A stretch of 64,000 nucleotides of DNA, taken from Sipunculus nudus. Taxonomy: Eukaryota > Annelida > Sipuncula > Golfingiida > Sipunculidae. Where the stretch lies: NCBI GenBank assembly GCA_026874595.1, contig CM049306.1:80070142-80134141 (forward strand), given 5' to 3'. The notes below the pieces were generated by a model that was not told the DNA's origin, did no database searches, and was given only the letters and a program-made list of their open reading frames with translations. Both the position numbers and the translations under genes were made by a program. Positions 11,531-25,700 of this stretch are shown here, piece by piece; the stretch's first letter is position 1, and every line of letters starts with the position of its first letter.

Positions 11531-12365
11531 TCACATACACGTTATGTATTATATACATGAACTTTAGCAAGTTCATATTAAATATTGTGGTGTCTGCCAA
11601 ATTTTCGATCTAACAAAATGTGTTTACTAATGTGCCCAAGTTGTAAAAGGCCTCTATCGGGCACGATCAGTAAAATCGATCTGATTTAAAGATAACGAAC
11701 ACAAGTTTTCTGTCAAAGTCACAAAGGCAGGCTGTTCCATAATTTAGAGGCTGAACACGGGAAAAAGATTTTTCTCAGCTTGAGTCTTTGTCTTTGCACT
11801 ATGAACAAGCCATCTTGGTCTGATCTAAGCGAGCGAGTCGGACGGCATTAACCAATAAGTTCAATTAAAGTAGATAAATCTAGTTAGGTAAAGATTAACT
11901 AACATTCGAAGCTGTCACAAAACGCTTGAGATCTAAGAAATGTTCCCTTCACCCAACCTCTTGGGACCCAGGTGCTCAACGTCCCAGATAAATTACGGGT
12001 GTAGTATGTCTGTGCGTCGGACGCAAGTAATCTGTTGTTTACAAACACAGCAGCATCTCGGGATCAGCTACGTCATGGCTCATACAAACGCACTTGAAAA
12101 CGGCGGAATAGCCGTTAAATATGATGACGTTTAATACTTATCCTGTTGCCACACCAGGTTATGAAAATACCGTTCAGGATGAATTGTCATGACTGATATT
12201 CCAAATTATACTAGAGAATATGAACTAAAAAAAAAACCGCACTTGAAGGGTAAAGATGATTTTTATGCAACCAGAGAATGGTTAATTAAGTATTCAGAAG
12301 CCATACCATGTATTTTTTTTAACTCAAGAAGTATCAGTTTGAAGGTAATCCTATTCCTTACAGAT
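11531..12365. other. No gene identified
   Basis: A plus-strand frame at 11940-12134 starts MFPSPNLLGPRC and ends at a tandem TGATGACG-type sequence. It has no family motif. Confidence 0.45.
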
Positions 12366-12407
12366 CAGGGGCGTAGCCAGGATTGAGGAAGGGGAGGGGG
12401 CCATCAT

Positions 12408-12497
12408 CAGTGGCGGATCAAGAAAAAAAAGGGGGGGGGGGGGGGTAGGGGCGCTAATTTGCATGTATGGGCAATTGGAAAACGGTTATATATACAA

Positions 12498-12539
<42 letters not shown>

Positions 12540-14696
12540 TACTATTGTTATTATTATTGTTATTATTATAAATTTTTACTATATTTTATATATTTTTGTG
12601 TATGAAAATATATTTTTTTTTATTTTCAATTATGAACCATGGTGAAATTAAGGTTAGTTACAGGTACATGGGGAGGGTATGGGAGGGGGTTTCCCCTCAC
12701 ATATTGGGACATTTTTGAATATACAATGTAAAGAGGACATTTTTAGGCAATTTTCCCCAAAAAATAAGGATTTCCTGTTCCTGAAAAACTGTTCCCTTAT
12801 GTCATTGCGTTATGTAGTCAAACGGTTGAGAGGTTCAATATTTAATATTTATATTTCTTGAAAATTAGGATATAAAATTTCAATCGCTTTCAATCGAGTC
12901 AATGGCGGAAGAGCGCAATCACATTTGTAACTATCAAAATATTATCTTTTAAATGTTATTCTCGTGGTGAAATAACTGATAAACTGAATTATTATGTAAA
13001 ACTTTGCATTTTGCCGGGTTCCGTGGTCTTGACAGCAAACGGTACTCCTAATAGTTCAACACGTAACTTAGCATGTGAAGATGTTAAAGACATAATGACT
13101 TGTAATGCACCTTTCTGGGAGGAAATTATGAATTATTGGTGTGACTATAATTATTATAACCCAGATTCATATGAAGACATCTTGTCGCAATGTATTTGGT
13201 TTAATTCTCATATAAAAGTACAAAACAAAACGTTACTATATAAAAATCTGTATAATAGTGGAATTTTATACATTAAAGATCTGTTAAAACAAACAAAAAT
13301 ACAGTTCATGAGTTATAAAGAAATATGTAATAAATACAGATGTAAAATTGATTTTCTCAGTTATGCTAGTTTACTAAAAGCAATACCAAACAAGTGGAAA
13401 CTAATTATCCAAGGGTATGATAAAGATATGCTAGCACCAATAGAATTATACATTAATTTAAAAGAATTTCTAAACAAAGAAAATACAAAACAGATATACA
13501 ATAGTATTGTTAACAAGCATATAGTTAAACCTGAAAAAGCATTAAAAAAATGGTCAGACGAATTAAACATCTTGGAAGACAATGTCTACCAGGGTTTCTC
13601 CAAACTTTATAAAACCACAATATCATCAAAATTACGAATGTTCCAATATTATATATTACATAGAAAACTTACATTAAACCCTTTTCTACATAAAATACGT
13701 ATTATTGATACAAGCAAATGCACCTTCTGTAAAGAAGAAGATGAAACTCTTGCACACATTTTTTGCGAATGCCAATTTACAGTAATATTGTCGACGGACA
13801 TTTGGAGAACCTTAAATGCGAAACTTCAAACACAGTGACCATTAAACCATCAAATGGCAATGTGCTACTTGGTAACAGTAAATATGTTTGGCTGAATATA
13901 CTTTCTCTTGTTGTAAAGAAATATATATATAATTGCAGATGTTACAAGAAGAAACCAGACTTGAAGAGTTTTTTGCAATTCATAAATGAAATATATTTAA
14001 TAGAAAGAATGATAGGAATCAAAAGAGGTAAACTCAACCAACATAATAATAAATGGTCCAATCTTGTTTGCATCGTAAAGACATAACAGTATTTTGTTAT
14101 TTTTTATGTATGTATCACTTTTTTCTATTAACAAACATGGACAAAAAAAAGTAAACTGTAACGTGGCAGATGTAAAACTTTTAAGATAATAATATTATAC
14201 TCTGTTATTATAAACTTGTTTTTCCATCTCATTTACATAATGTATAACACGTTCTGGATTCATTTGTTATTGTTTTGTAATTTGTAACGTCATGTATCTA
14301 TGTAATGTATTATATATGTTGCATGTATGTATGTTATGTATTATTTTCATAATAAAAAAAAAGAGTTCAACACAGATTACGAGTTTGAGTACCGGTATCA
14401 TCAGAGGAGCCGTAAGATTGTTCACGGTCGACCCCAATCAGGGCCCGGTGCTCGATCGATCTGCAGTTGTTCTGCAGCTGTTAATAAATATCCTTATACT
14501 CAGTTAATAAATTTGAAAGTAATTGTAACTGCAGATAACTTAAAAAAAGTCTAATTCCTTATTAATCATAAGAAACATGAAAAACGAAACTTAATCACTA
14601 AAATCGGAAATATGATAAAATTAGAAATTTTGCAGCTCAACGGGGGGCCGCGCGCCGAAGGCGCCCCCATTCTTGATCCGCCACTGATAGCATATA
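12408..14696. mobile_element. Inner hAT-like element carrying a LINE 3' fragment
   Basis: The left end CAGTGGCGGATCAAG is matched by the inverted right end CTTGATCCGCCACTG. These are the same kind of termini as the MITE at 6932. The 2.3-kb interior contains (AT)n (12500-12535), poly-G tracts and a LINE-type reading frame, and no transposase was recognised. Confidence 0.6.
13011..14086 (+). pseudogene. LINE reverse transcriptase C-terminal fragment, frameshifted
   Basis: A 275-codon open frame (13011-13838) contains LRMFQYYILHRKLTLNPFLH, then CTFC...ETLAHIFCEC. This is the Cys/His pattern of the zinc-binding region found after many LINE reverse transcriptases (zf-RVT type). The family continuation, ILSLVVKKYIYNCRCYKKKP and FINEIYLIER, lies in the next frame up to 14086, so a frameshift sits near 13800-13860. 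No YxDD catalytic segment is present, so only the C-terminal third remains. A 3' UTR-like AT-rich tail continues to about 14350. Confidence 0.8.
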
Positions 14697-14716
14697 TTTA
14701 TCCGCCACTGATTTAA

Positions 14717-14760
<44 letters not shown>

Positions 14761-14879
14761 TTGTATTAAATTAAGTGAAATTCCGAAAGGACGGCGAGTA
14801 CTGGATACCAGCGGGCAGGGGGGGGGGGGGCCCGCCCCCCTTCCCCCCCCCCCCCTTGGCTACGCCCAGGCTTACTGGT

Positions 14880-16340
14880 AATCAGTGAAGGTACACGAGT
14901 AGTGGTTTGATGTTGTCATACTTGTAGTATTTGTTATGATTCTGGCAGCCATATTCTGAACCTTCTGTAGCTTATAATTAAATGCGTAACAATCAGATAT
15001 CTTGTAGAGTAACTGGTTAAAGAAATCAAGTCTAAAAGTAACAATCTAGACGACAAGAGGTCGAACCCTTGCTGGAAATGACGTAGAAATTGTCAAATGA
15101 ATGAGCATCTTTTTTATACGACTTATATTGACAAAGTTATGAGGGAAATCAATTTTTTATGTGTTTTGTCTAAATTGACCTTGAACTTTGACCTATATAA
15201 ATAATAAACATAAATCGTTCCTATATACGTGTGTTTCAGTTAAAAAGTTATTCCTGCTGTACTGTAGCCTGTAGAATGCTATTTATAAGACGCAAGAATC
15301 AAAACGAAAGCTCAGTTTAGGACAACTGACAAACAGACAGACATACTGACAAAGTGACACAAAGTAGAGGTCAGTTGTAATGGTTTCAGTGCAGCGCCCC
15401 TTAGTGGCTATATTCCGAAAATGAAATATAACTTTCGAGATATTAATGTACGACATAAGATGTACAAGCTTCAAAATGATTCCTGCAAAACTGTGGCCTG
15501 TTGCCATATTTCAGACTCAAGAACCAGCAAGCCGACAAACAGACATACATACTGACACAGTGTCACATTTGAGATAACAGATGACTTAATGATATTATAA
15601 AAAAGGTAAAGAGGAACAGAATGAGCTATAGTTTTTTGTAGATAAGGCTTAAATTTTGGAGATATAGCCAAAAATGTAGTGTTTTATGTGCAGCGCCCCC
15701 TAGCGGTCATATTAAAAAAAAAACAGTTTCGAAATATTGGCGATATCAGTTTCAAGATGATTTCTTCATACTCGTGGCGTCTAGGGTATCACTAAATGAT
15801 ATCTCAAAATACCTCGTTTGACCTGATATTGAACAAGATATTCCGAAACGTGTACTTAAATCTTGTATTAATAATTGAGCTCTGCCTAGTACCTCTCTAG
15901 CATTAAAACTGACCAAGTTAGAAAAGATAGACCTTTTATTTTATGATTTTACCCCAAAAATGCGTAAACATGGTTACAACAAATTTGAGACAGCTACACA
16001 CCAAAGAGAAGCCATGGAATGACAAAGGAAATTACCTATGATTAAAGTGGATACGACCATTTGTTATACAGTTATGACGAAAATAAAATTTTAACGTTTT
16101 GCGATGAACTTGTCCTTGACCTTTGCTCCATATTGACAAAAATCAATCAGCTTCGGGGACTATTGGTTTTCCATCAATTAGGTAAGTTTGAAAGCGATCC
16201 CTGCAAAACTGTGCATTTTAGACTGGAGACAGGCAGACAAACATCGTTGTAAACAGACATACGGAACTGACCAAACTGCTTGCAGAAATTGAAGATTTCC
16301 GGCAAGCAGTTAAAGGCATGTACGAGCTGTATATCTTTCT
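14880..16340. repeat. Degenerate dispersed repeat copies
   Basis: A phrase TCCTGCAAAACTGTGGCCTG and a following CAAACAGACA.ACATACTGAC element recur near 15250-15350, 15480-15560 and 16195-16265. CAGCGCCCCCTAGCGG.CAT occurs near 15390 and 15690. Related wording occurs at 19060-20160. No open frame of interest was seen. Confidence 0.6.
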
Positions 16341-16711
16341 TCCACTGTCATAGAAAGCCTCACAATGTCCCTCAGGTGAAAGCATGAGGAAATGCAAACT
16401 TTCTTTATGTTCGCTTACTGCTGTAGAAGGTGTATGGCACTAGTATGAACTCTGACTAAAGGAACTGCCACTTTGCTAGGCCTAAGTTGCAATAATGACA
16501 AAAGCATCAGTAAGTATGAGGTAATGTCTCTCTCAACTTTTAAGCTTACTGATGACAAGATACATGCGTTGAACATCTTCCTTTAGCATCAATTGGGTAT
16601 TTTTAAAAGCATCATGGTGCCAAATCGGTTATGGTGCAACATTTACCAGATTTTATGGTCGAAATAGGGAAAATCTACCCCTGTTTACTATTATTCCTTA
16701 TATTTTTGTAG

Positions 16712-16782
16712 GCTGACACAGGCAGATAGGCTTGGGCTGTACCGCTACATTAGTGATCTGTATTCAGGTCAAGGCGCTGCTG
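16712..16782 (+). CDS. DEG/ENaC exon 1 of those found
   Basis: This 71-bp exon lies between TTTTTGTAG and GTATGT. It reads LTQADRLGLYRYISDLYSGQ, the R..L..YLS-type segment that follows the post-TM1 region. It starts with the last base of a codon (phase 2), so an upstream exon is required. Confidence 0.72.
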
Positions 16783-19700
16783 GTATGTATCGCCATATTT
16801 ATTTATTTTTCTTACAAAGAATTATGTTGCTTGGCTTCCACATGTTGTCTATATTAAGAAAAGGGACATGTTTGTTTCATCTTTAAAATGGTCATTAATT
16901 TTACAAAACAAAGCACTTAATTACTTGTCTAAAATTTGATATACTCCAACTTATTCTTTAATGAAGGAAAAAAAATTGTAAAAGTAAAATAATTTTAATG
17001 TAACGCGTTTCATTTTCATATACAATCTAATAAAATAAATGTGAGTATTAAGCATTTTATAATTCCAATATTTAGTATCTTAAGTAATATATATATAAAT
17101 ATATATATGTTTTAATAAATATATATATATAATTTCGTATGTATTATTGAAACGGGTCCAAGCTTTTGTTCTTACAATAAAAAAGGAAGCTTGCTCTAAA
17201 GGAAGATGTGTAGTTGCTATCTTAATTAATATCATATAACGTCTGTAAAATTTCTGCTCATTTTTTTTTTCAGTTTCGCCTCCTGTGAAGAGCGATGATT
17301 ACAATTCATCAGGTGTGATCTTAAGCCTGGCCCATCAGTCTGAGGATCTGATAACCAGGTCAGAAGACAATGTCTAAGCCACGCGTCATTGCCCGATCTG
17401 ACCCATCTTTCTTACATGTTTTTATGGAGGTCGCCGCCTACATTTTTGTAATGATGATTTAACTAATATTAATCGAAGGATGTACATATGCGTAATTCCA
17501 TTTTTCGTACTACTTGACGAGCGGCAGCAGCTCCAGTTTATATCCTGGTGTTATCATAATCAGGCGACTAAATACAACATATATTTTTCAAACCTGTGAA
17601 TAAGTGAAATTCTGACAGGGAAACAAATGAAAAGTTCTGATCTTTATATTCATCAATATATTCAGAGTTCACTTATATTTATAACCTTCAGCCTTTGAAG
17701 AATATTTCTATTCCTATCCTGAATATGTAGACATATATTTACTTTTGAATAAGATACATATGTTATAATAATTAGTGGCATATCTGAAAACAATATCAAG
17801 ATATCGCTTAATTATGATTACAAATATCAATACATATAATATTTTTTTTCAATATTAACGAGAGAGATTCCTGTATTTATTTCAGTTCTGAACGAAACAA
17901 AAAGACCATTAGATGAAAGACGATATGACAAAACGGTATAAATATTATGTTGCCATTCCTTTATACTTAAAGATGAATATACCGTCAAATAATTTTTTTT
18001 CAGATGCACTTGGAAAGGGAAGCCGTGTAATTCGTCCAACTATAAACTGAGGTTCACCAGCTACGGAGTGTGTTACACATTTAACGGTGACGATGAGCCC
18101 CTGATGACGTCACAGGCAGGTATGCTGACACATTTTGCAAAATATTAGGTTGCCCACCCTTCCGCCTTAAAGTAGTTTTTATTCAAACCAAATTCCAGTA
18201 AGGAATCGTGTTATTGACCCAGACTACTTTTCTCACTGTCAAACTGTCAAAATCACAATTTGTAAAAATTCAAGAAAAAGCATTCTTTTTACATTACATT
18301 TGAAACATGCTTACCAAATATTACTTATAGGTATAACTAAGTGTTTACCTCGAAACATGGGCTTTCATTTAATTTGCCTTGATGCGGTTCTAATCGATCT
18401 GATTCTAATGGACCCCTACCAGTTCACGACCATAATACTTCCGCCACTGGTGGAATAGGAAGCCCGAGTGCATTGTGGGGTTCGACTTTATTTACCCACA
18501 ATCCCTAACCTGCACAGTCGCTCGCTTGTTGCCAAGAATGTGGGTACGATTCTAATCAGCGTGCAAGTTACTTAACAAACCAGAGACACCGACTGGTGAC
18601 CACTAACACTTGCTAGTTGTTCGTTTCGGATATACATAAATCAAGAATACAAAATATTTCTGTCATAAAACACAAAATATTCTATTTAACAGTATAAAAA
18701 TAATTATGAAGCTGTTTTAAACTAGCCTAGACATACCATTTATGATAAACGTATATTTCAGAATATTTGGGAGTAACAACAGGTGGTCCAATAAAAGTAA
18801 TTACTTATTAACTGTTTTAATACATGTACTTGTACAAGTGATGTAATAAAGTAATATATGTGCGAAATATTGACGGGAAAGTGTTTTCCCCGCTACACGT
18901 GATACTAATATAAGTGTTTAATAAACCAGCCAGTGGCCACTTCGTATTGCTACTGGCCTAAAGCTAATTGTCTTAGCAAGGTGTCTTAATTTATGCCTTG
19001 TGAAATTTAAGGCTTCAGGGGCAAGACTAGTAACTATATGGCTTGTTTAGGTAAATTCAAGGGGAATATTTTATACGTGTTGCTTGCCGGAATCAAAGAT
19101 TTCGGCAAACATGTTCATCAGTCCCGTATATCTGGATGTGTGTCTTTTAATGTTTGTCCTAGCTCAACAGGCCAGAGTTTTGCAACTATCGCTTCAAAAC
19201 TTATAGGGTATATGCATATCCAATAATCCTTGAAGCCTACTGTTTTTGTTCGAAATTAATCGAAGGTCAAGATCAAGGTCATCAAAACACCTCAAAATGT
19301 TTTTCTTCATATAGTTGTCACAAATGGTCGAAGCTATAACTCATTAGCTATTGCTCATTTTATTCAACATTCCACTGCCTTTTATTTCGCTGTAAAATAC
19401 CCTAAATCTGCTGTTACTATGTTAACGTATTTTGGAGGAAAATTCATGAAATGTGAAAGTTGTTATACTTATTTTTGTAATTTTTGTTACTCAAACCTAG
19501 AAAGGTCTAGTTTTTGCATCATATAGACATTGATTAGTTTTCTACGATTTTTTTTTCAAGTCTTGCGATACGTCTTCACCGGTTTTCTTCAAACGAGATT
19601 TCTTTGGTGAGATTTCACCTTATGACGCCTAGAGGGCGGAAATTTGCAAATATCGGTTTGAAACTATATATATATACTGCCATAGTATCTCGAAGGAAAT

Positions 19701-22700
19701 TTTTCAAAACAGCCACCAGGGGGTGCTACATGTCAAACACTTTTAAATGTCCCTTTTATGTCATATCTCCAACACTGTAAAAGATATCACCATTTTGATC
19801 CCAGCATCTAAAGCTAGGATGGATTTCAGAGTTCAAGGTGAAGTTTATCATAATGCCTCCAAATTGTTTTTTTTTCTTCATATCTTTGTTACAAAGAAAA
19901 ATTCTTAAAATTGGATTTTTTCCCTTACATTGCCATTTTTAAGACAGAGAGGTCTCTTTGTTGCATCAGGTAGTATTCAATTAGTTCCTTATGATACAAT
20001 TCAAGTCCCGCAGGTTCTCGAACCATATTTCGAGAAACGATTTTGCAAGATTTTTCAATACCATCTATTTATTCTTATTTCCATAACATATATTTTATGT
20101 TATTTACTAATATCTCAAGACTGATTTTTCATTTTCCAAAAATGATCACCAGGGGGCGTGGTACTTAAAGCACTGTAAAATATAAAGTTTTTGTCCTATA
20201 TCTCCAGAATTCTTAACCATATCTATTATGCATAAAATACAACAGATCTATAGATGGCTATGGTTATAGATACAGAACATGCTCGATAATCGACGATTAA
20301 GAATTATGTAAGGTCTTTTGCAACGTTCATTTATATGCCGAGTCTGACTTAATTGAATGAAATATTGTTATATTAGAGTATTGAGACCCAAAGCAGACCG
20401 CAACATCATTATAAGGCATAACTGTTCCCCAATTGCCTGCCCTCATACTTATAATATAGCTCACACATTCTGCTCTCACCGTGTCACGAATGATTTTATA
20501 GTGCCTGATATATATTACCCCTTATTATACCTATCATAAGTGCACATATATTGCGTAGAAACGCAATATTACGACCTGCAGTTAAAATTCAAGGGTATTT
20601 CCAGAAGAGAAACTATGTTTTAAATGTTAGGAATATTCAGTTACTTCTAAAAGCACTTGCTGCAGAGAGCTGTTAAATATGACTTGGATATTTTTTTCCT
20701 TCGTCCCAGGATCGGGTTCAAGTCTGAGTTTGACACTGAACACGGAACAATACGAAAAAATGCCAGGACCTCACCACGGGGAAGGGCTTAAAGTAAGTAA
20801 TCCGGATATTCTGAAAGTCAGTTAAAATTTTTTTCTGAAGAAAATAAATTGCCATCGCAGGCATGCGCTGAATTCCGCCTGTCCAGGGGACGGTTTAAAA
20901 AGCTGCGATGTGAACAATTTGTAAACGAATGCTAGGCGCTTAGCAAATTTTCGATATATAAATATATTTTACAACTTCATTAAGCCTGATAATATAAATA
21001 AAAATTCGGAAAATGTATTCAGCCACATTTTTACATCTTAACTATACTTTGTTTTCTAGATGTTTTAAATGAATAATTGTCAAAGACCTAGTCGATTTGT
21101 CGGGATTTTCGTAATAACCCCTTTAATTGTCGTATTGATGGGGTGGTCGTTATGCTCGGATTGTTTTAAGTACTGATAGGTTTTATTGTATGAGACTTGT
21201 TATCATTAGGTAGGTCACTTTACATTTAATACATTTTAATACTTGGCTCACTAATAATGGTTCACTTACTGGAATCATTACTTTTGTGTACGTCACTTAA
21301 GAGTCATACCTTAACAAAATTGTTTCGAGGCTTTAAACCTGTACACAATTTGCCCCTCAGACAATAAAATAATGAAGATAATAAAATGTCAATATATCAT
21401 TTCAGGTTCTGTTGCATGATCAAAGTGAGGAACCACTGATCAAAGACTTGGGGTTTGCTGTGGGCCCTGGAACACATACGTTAGTTGGAGTGAAGAGGGT
21501 TGAGGTAGTGTATCAGAAATAAAGAATAAAGTACAAAACCTCTTGGTGCCACTGTCCAATCTCATGATTGTAGATATACCAATATAGATATATGTTTGTA
21601 GATACCACACTAAATAATAAGCCCAGCGCTAAAACATCAACGAAAGGCCAACACGGGCACAGGCCTAAGGGGGAGGGGGTTATCCTATTAAATAATATGT
21701 CAAACTTTGTTCCCTATGCGTTCCCGCTTCATTATGGCCTGTGGGTTGCCGTGTCAGCGAGTTTTTAAGGCAGAACGAATTGTAACAACATTTGTTGACT
21801 GATTTCCGTTTTGCTGGCTACAATAAAGTGCCATAATTAATGCGATAATAGTTCATGAAGCGAGAACTCAGTTCCTTGAACAACGTACAACAGCCACTCC
21901 CACTAGATACTGGAAGCCCCATCACAATCATTTAGACAGACCATAGACATGCCTAGAACCCAAGGAATGATAACGAGCGATCTTAGTTCCCTTGACAAAC
22001 ATGTAAAGATTAGTGAAAGGTCTGGATTACCTTGATTTACTTTAGCCATTATGCAGGGTTGCACAGAGGTTTTTTATTAAAGAAATATCAAAATTATTAG
22101 ACACATTTCTGATGCACATCAGAATAATCAGCATTGACATGCGTCATGCGTCAGAAACCAAACTATTGGGTTTAATGCCTAGATAAATAAACTCACGATT
22201 TGTACCTCACGAGTGTCGCATGATGAAAACAGAGATGACATAAATATTCAGACAGTTTAACACAAGGCCAAAGTTATAACCAATAATTCTCCATTCTTCA
22301 TGTTGCTATTCTAGCAGATGATTTTTTTTCTCTCTATAGATAAGGGCTTCCTGTTCATCAGTTAGTAAACTGCAACAAAATGTACTATATTATTTCATTA
22401 TTTATAATTATGTTATATTATTTGTTTTATTTTTCTTCAAAGATTTCAAGTTTACCAGACCCGCACGGTAACTGCCTTCATGACATCGAAGCAATGTCCA
22501 CGTGCAAGTTCACATGCCAGTCGAGGGAAATAGCATCCAGGTGTGGCTGCAGGGTAGAGATGATGCCAGGGCTGGAGGCAGGTCAGTTTACGTCTATAAA
22601 AGTTGGTATACATATATGCATGAGTAATTATATATATATGATTGCGCCAGAGGTCGCAAAAAGAATACAGAGAACGGCCGAACCGCTGAGGAACTGAACC

Positions 22701-25700
22701 CTGGTCTTTCCGATTTCACGTCGAGTACTATCACCACCTATCATTTAGCTTTTCCAACAGTATTTGTATTTTGTGTTTACACGGGTTAAGCCACGGGGTA
22801 TGAAGCCAAGGACCCTTTACTAGAAGTTCCTTGTTCCTTGAAAAGTTAATTGAAAAAGTCCATGCTGCCACTCGATACTAGTTAAAATTTATTATGCTAC
22901 TTTTAAACAAAACTACTTCCAGTAGCCGTTTCATGCATTTTTAACGGTGCGAAAGATTTTCATTCATTTTCACGTCTTAATATTTTTCATCAGTTTTTGT
23001 GTATATCATCATCATAAAGATGAGTTATTTTGGCTGCTTACAAATATATATTACAAAGCTTGAGCCAAACTTAAAAGTGACCTTGACAATGTGCGTTCAT
23101 ATGTGACTGCTTTTATAATATAATATAGTGTATTTGTGCATGTTTGTCTTAAATCCACGACAGGTTTCACACTAAACCATCTGATAGTGTTTGATGATTT
23201 ATATCCTATGTTCTGGTCATACTTCAAACAACATATGTATCAATTAATTAAAGTTTCGAACCTTATCGGTTAACCACGATTTAAAATCGAGCTCATGGAT
23301 TCGTTCAGGCCATACAAAAATATTTATTGTTATACAGCTTCGGCGCTCCCATTTTCGTTAACCGTTTATATGAAGACGAGGTCCTTAGTAATGTTTCTAA
23401 TTTGCATGCATAGCTGCAAGAATTCGTAAAGGAACTGAAAATAGAGCAAATTTTATATTGATCGTATGAACTAGTTCAAGAATTGAAGCACATTCTTTTT
23501 ATTTTCTAGGCAAGCTGGCACGATTTCTAGTGTTTTGCTTCTCAAATAGTACAGAAAAGAAAAAGAAAAAAATCGCGCCATATTTTATTTTGTTTCCAGA
23601 GTCCATAAAACAATTTTTTGTGTAGCCTCAATGATAACAATCTTCAGACGTCGTGCGTGTCAGATACCGTTTTTAGATTGAAAAACACAACCGGATCGCA
23701 ATCAATACTTTTTCTCTGGATGAATGGCAACGCCATTGTAAGCCGACAAGAATATAGAACTAGAAAACGGGTAGTCAACAAGCGACTACGTGTATCCGCC
23801 GAAATCAGAGTGGCACGGTTGAAGAGAGGCATGGATTGAGCGGCAAGGGGAATAGAATGAGGTGTGTTGCATATTAGCATGGATGTCTGCAGCATAAACG
23901 TGAATGTAGGTGGCGCAACCTAACTAAAATCGAGAAAGCTGTCCAGGATGTATCAACCTGCAAAATTTTAGGTGGGTAAGTCAAACTACTGCCAAGAGAT
24001 TAGTGATTTTATCCAAAGGCAGATGAACAGATTGACGCTGTGTATAAATGGTTGCAGGTTGGACCACCAGTTTTGCGTATGATGAAGAGCTATGTGAGAT
24101 CAATATAAACATACAAAATTTTGGCCCAATCGTCGGGGTTCACGAGATATGAGCTTGGATGTCTGCAGCATAAACGTTAATGTGGGTGGCGCCACCTGTC
24201 ATAAAATCGAGAAAGCTGTCCAGGGTGTATAAACCTGCAACATTTCAGGTCGATAAGTCAAACCACTGGTGAGATATGAATGATTTTATCCCCTGGCAGT
24301 TGAACAGATGGACGCTGTGCATAAATGGTTTCACGTGGCTCCACCAGTTTTGCCTATGATAAAGAACTATGTGAGATCTATACACATGAAAAATTTTGGC
24401 CCAATCGGTCAAACGGTTTCCTAGATATGGGCTTGAAATTCTGCAGCGTAAACGTGAATGTAGGTGGCGCCACCTGTCATAAAATCATGAAAGCTATCCA
24501 GGATGTATACACATGCAAAATTTCAGGTGGATGAGATATGAGTAATTTTATCCCATGGCAGATGAACAGATGGAGGCTGTGCAAAAATGGTTGCAGGTGG
24601 CGCCACCATTTTTAATGTATGTTATAAAGCGATGGAAGGGCTACATTTGTGCAAAATTTTTAGCCTGATCGGTCAAACGGTTCCCGAGATATATGGATTA
24701 ATGTGTGGAAGCAGACGTATAAATAGACGTTGGGCAGCAAGGAATGGTCAGAGGTCCGCCAAAAATGAGGGCGCAGCATTTCACATGTGACCCGATCATA
24801 ATCCCGAATTTAAAAAAAAATCCGCCCAGTGGTTACGGAGGAGTTCTCCGGAAACCCATACGGCGGCGGTGGCGGCGTCCAACTGTAAACATAGGTTCCG
24901 CAAAACTCTATTTTGGCGGATACAATTATGATTGTATACAGTGTCAGATCGTCTTTTTTTACTAAGTGTACGATGACAGCTCTAGCATGATTACCTGTTG
25001 GACCTGTTAAAGTGGTTGTGTTAGCGGGAGGGTTTTATGATGATTTCATCTTTACGGGACTTAAAAGTAGTCGATTTAGCAAAGGGGTGGTTATCAAAAC
25101 GGGGTGGTCATCAGGGCATATTACACTGTATATGTGCCCAATCACTATGTTTTTTTTGCAGATGTCGCTCCCTGTAACATTAATACCACTTTCACCTGCG
25201 TTCTGCCGTACTGGGGTAAGTACAGTTATCTTAGTGCTATAAATATTTTCCGTCTGGATGTTTTGATAACAAAGATGATAATGTCAGGCACTGTAAAAGG
25301 TTTTATTCTCGTTGATTTGCTAACAACAATGATAACGTTTTAATGAGTGCAATTACATTTTCACTCTGAAAGGCTTAAGTCTGGCTCTATTGCTTTAACT
25401 CTCATGTTGTTTGGAATGAAGATACATTCATTTCTAATTTTTTTTCCTTGCCCCTGGTGGTCTTGGCCTTGTCAGGTGTCAGTATATCCTTCAGAAGAAG
25501 GGGCCTATTAAAGAAGGGTGAATGCCTTTATTGTACTGATGCCAAAAATTTCTTTTATTCTCAAATGAGCATCACCACCCACCGGTCACATTTATCAAAT
25601 GAGAATCAATACCCATTGGTAACTTTTCTCAAATGAGCATCATCACCCATTGGTCACTTTTCTCAAATGAGCCTCATTATCCATCAGTCACTTCTCTCAA

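Larger units (their letters stand above)
12366..14879. mobile_element. Outer hAT-like element, interrupted
   Basis: The left end CAGGGGCGTAGCCAGGATTG is matched by an inverted right end that reads CTGGGCGTAGCCAAGG on the other strand. The terminal parts match the MITE at 11091-11530, including (AT)n at 14720-14755 and the AAATTCCG.AAGGACGG phrase. The centre is occupied by a second element, so this copy was probably split by insertion. Confidence 0.55.

Noticed and set aside
22380-22697. The 105-codon frame starting MYYIISLFIIML as a small membrane protein
   Set aside because: The hydrophobic start is the translated pyrimidine/AT-rich tract before the acceptor; the coding part is DEG/ENaC exon 6.
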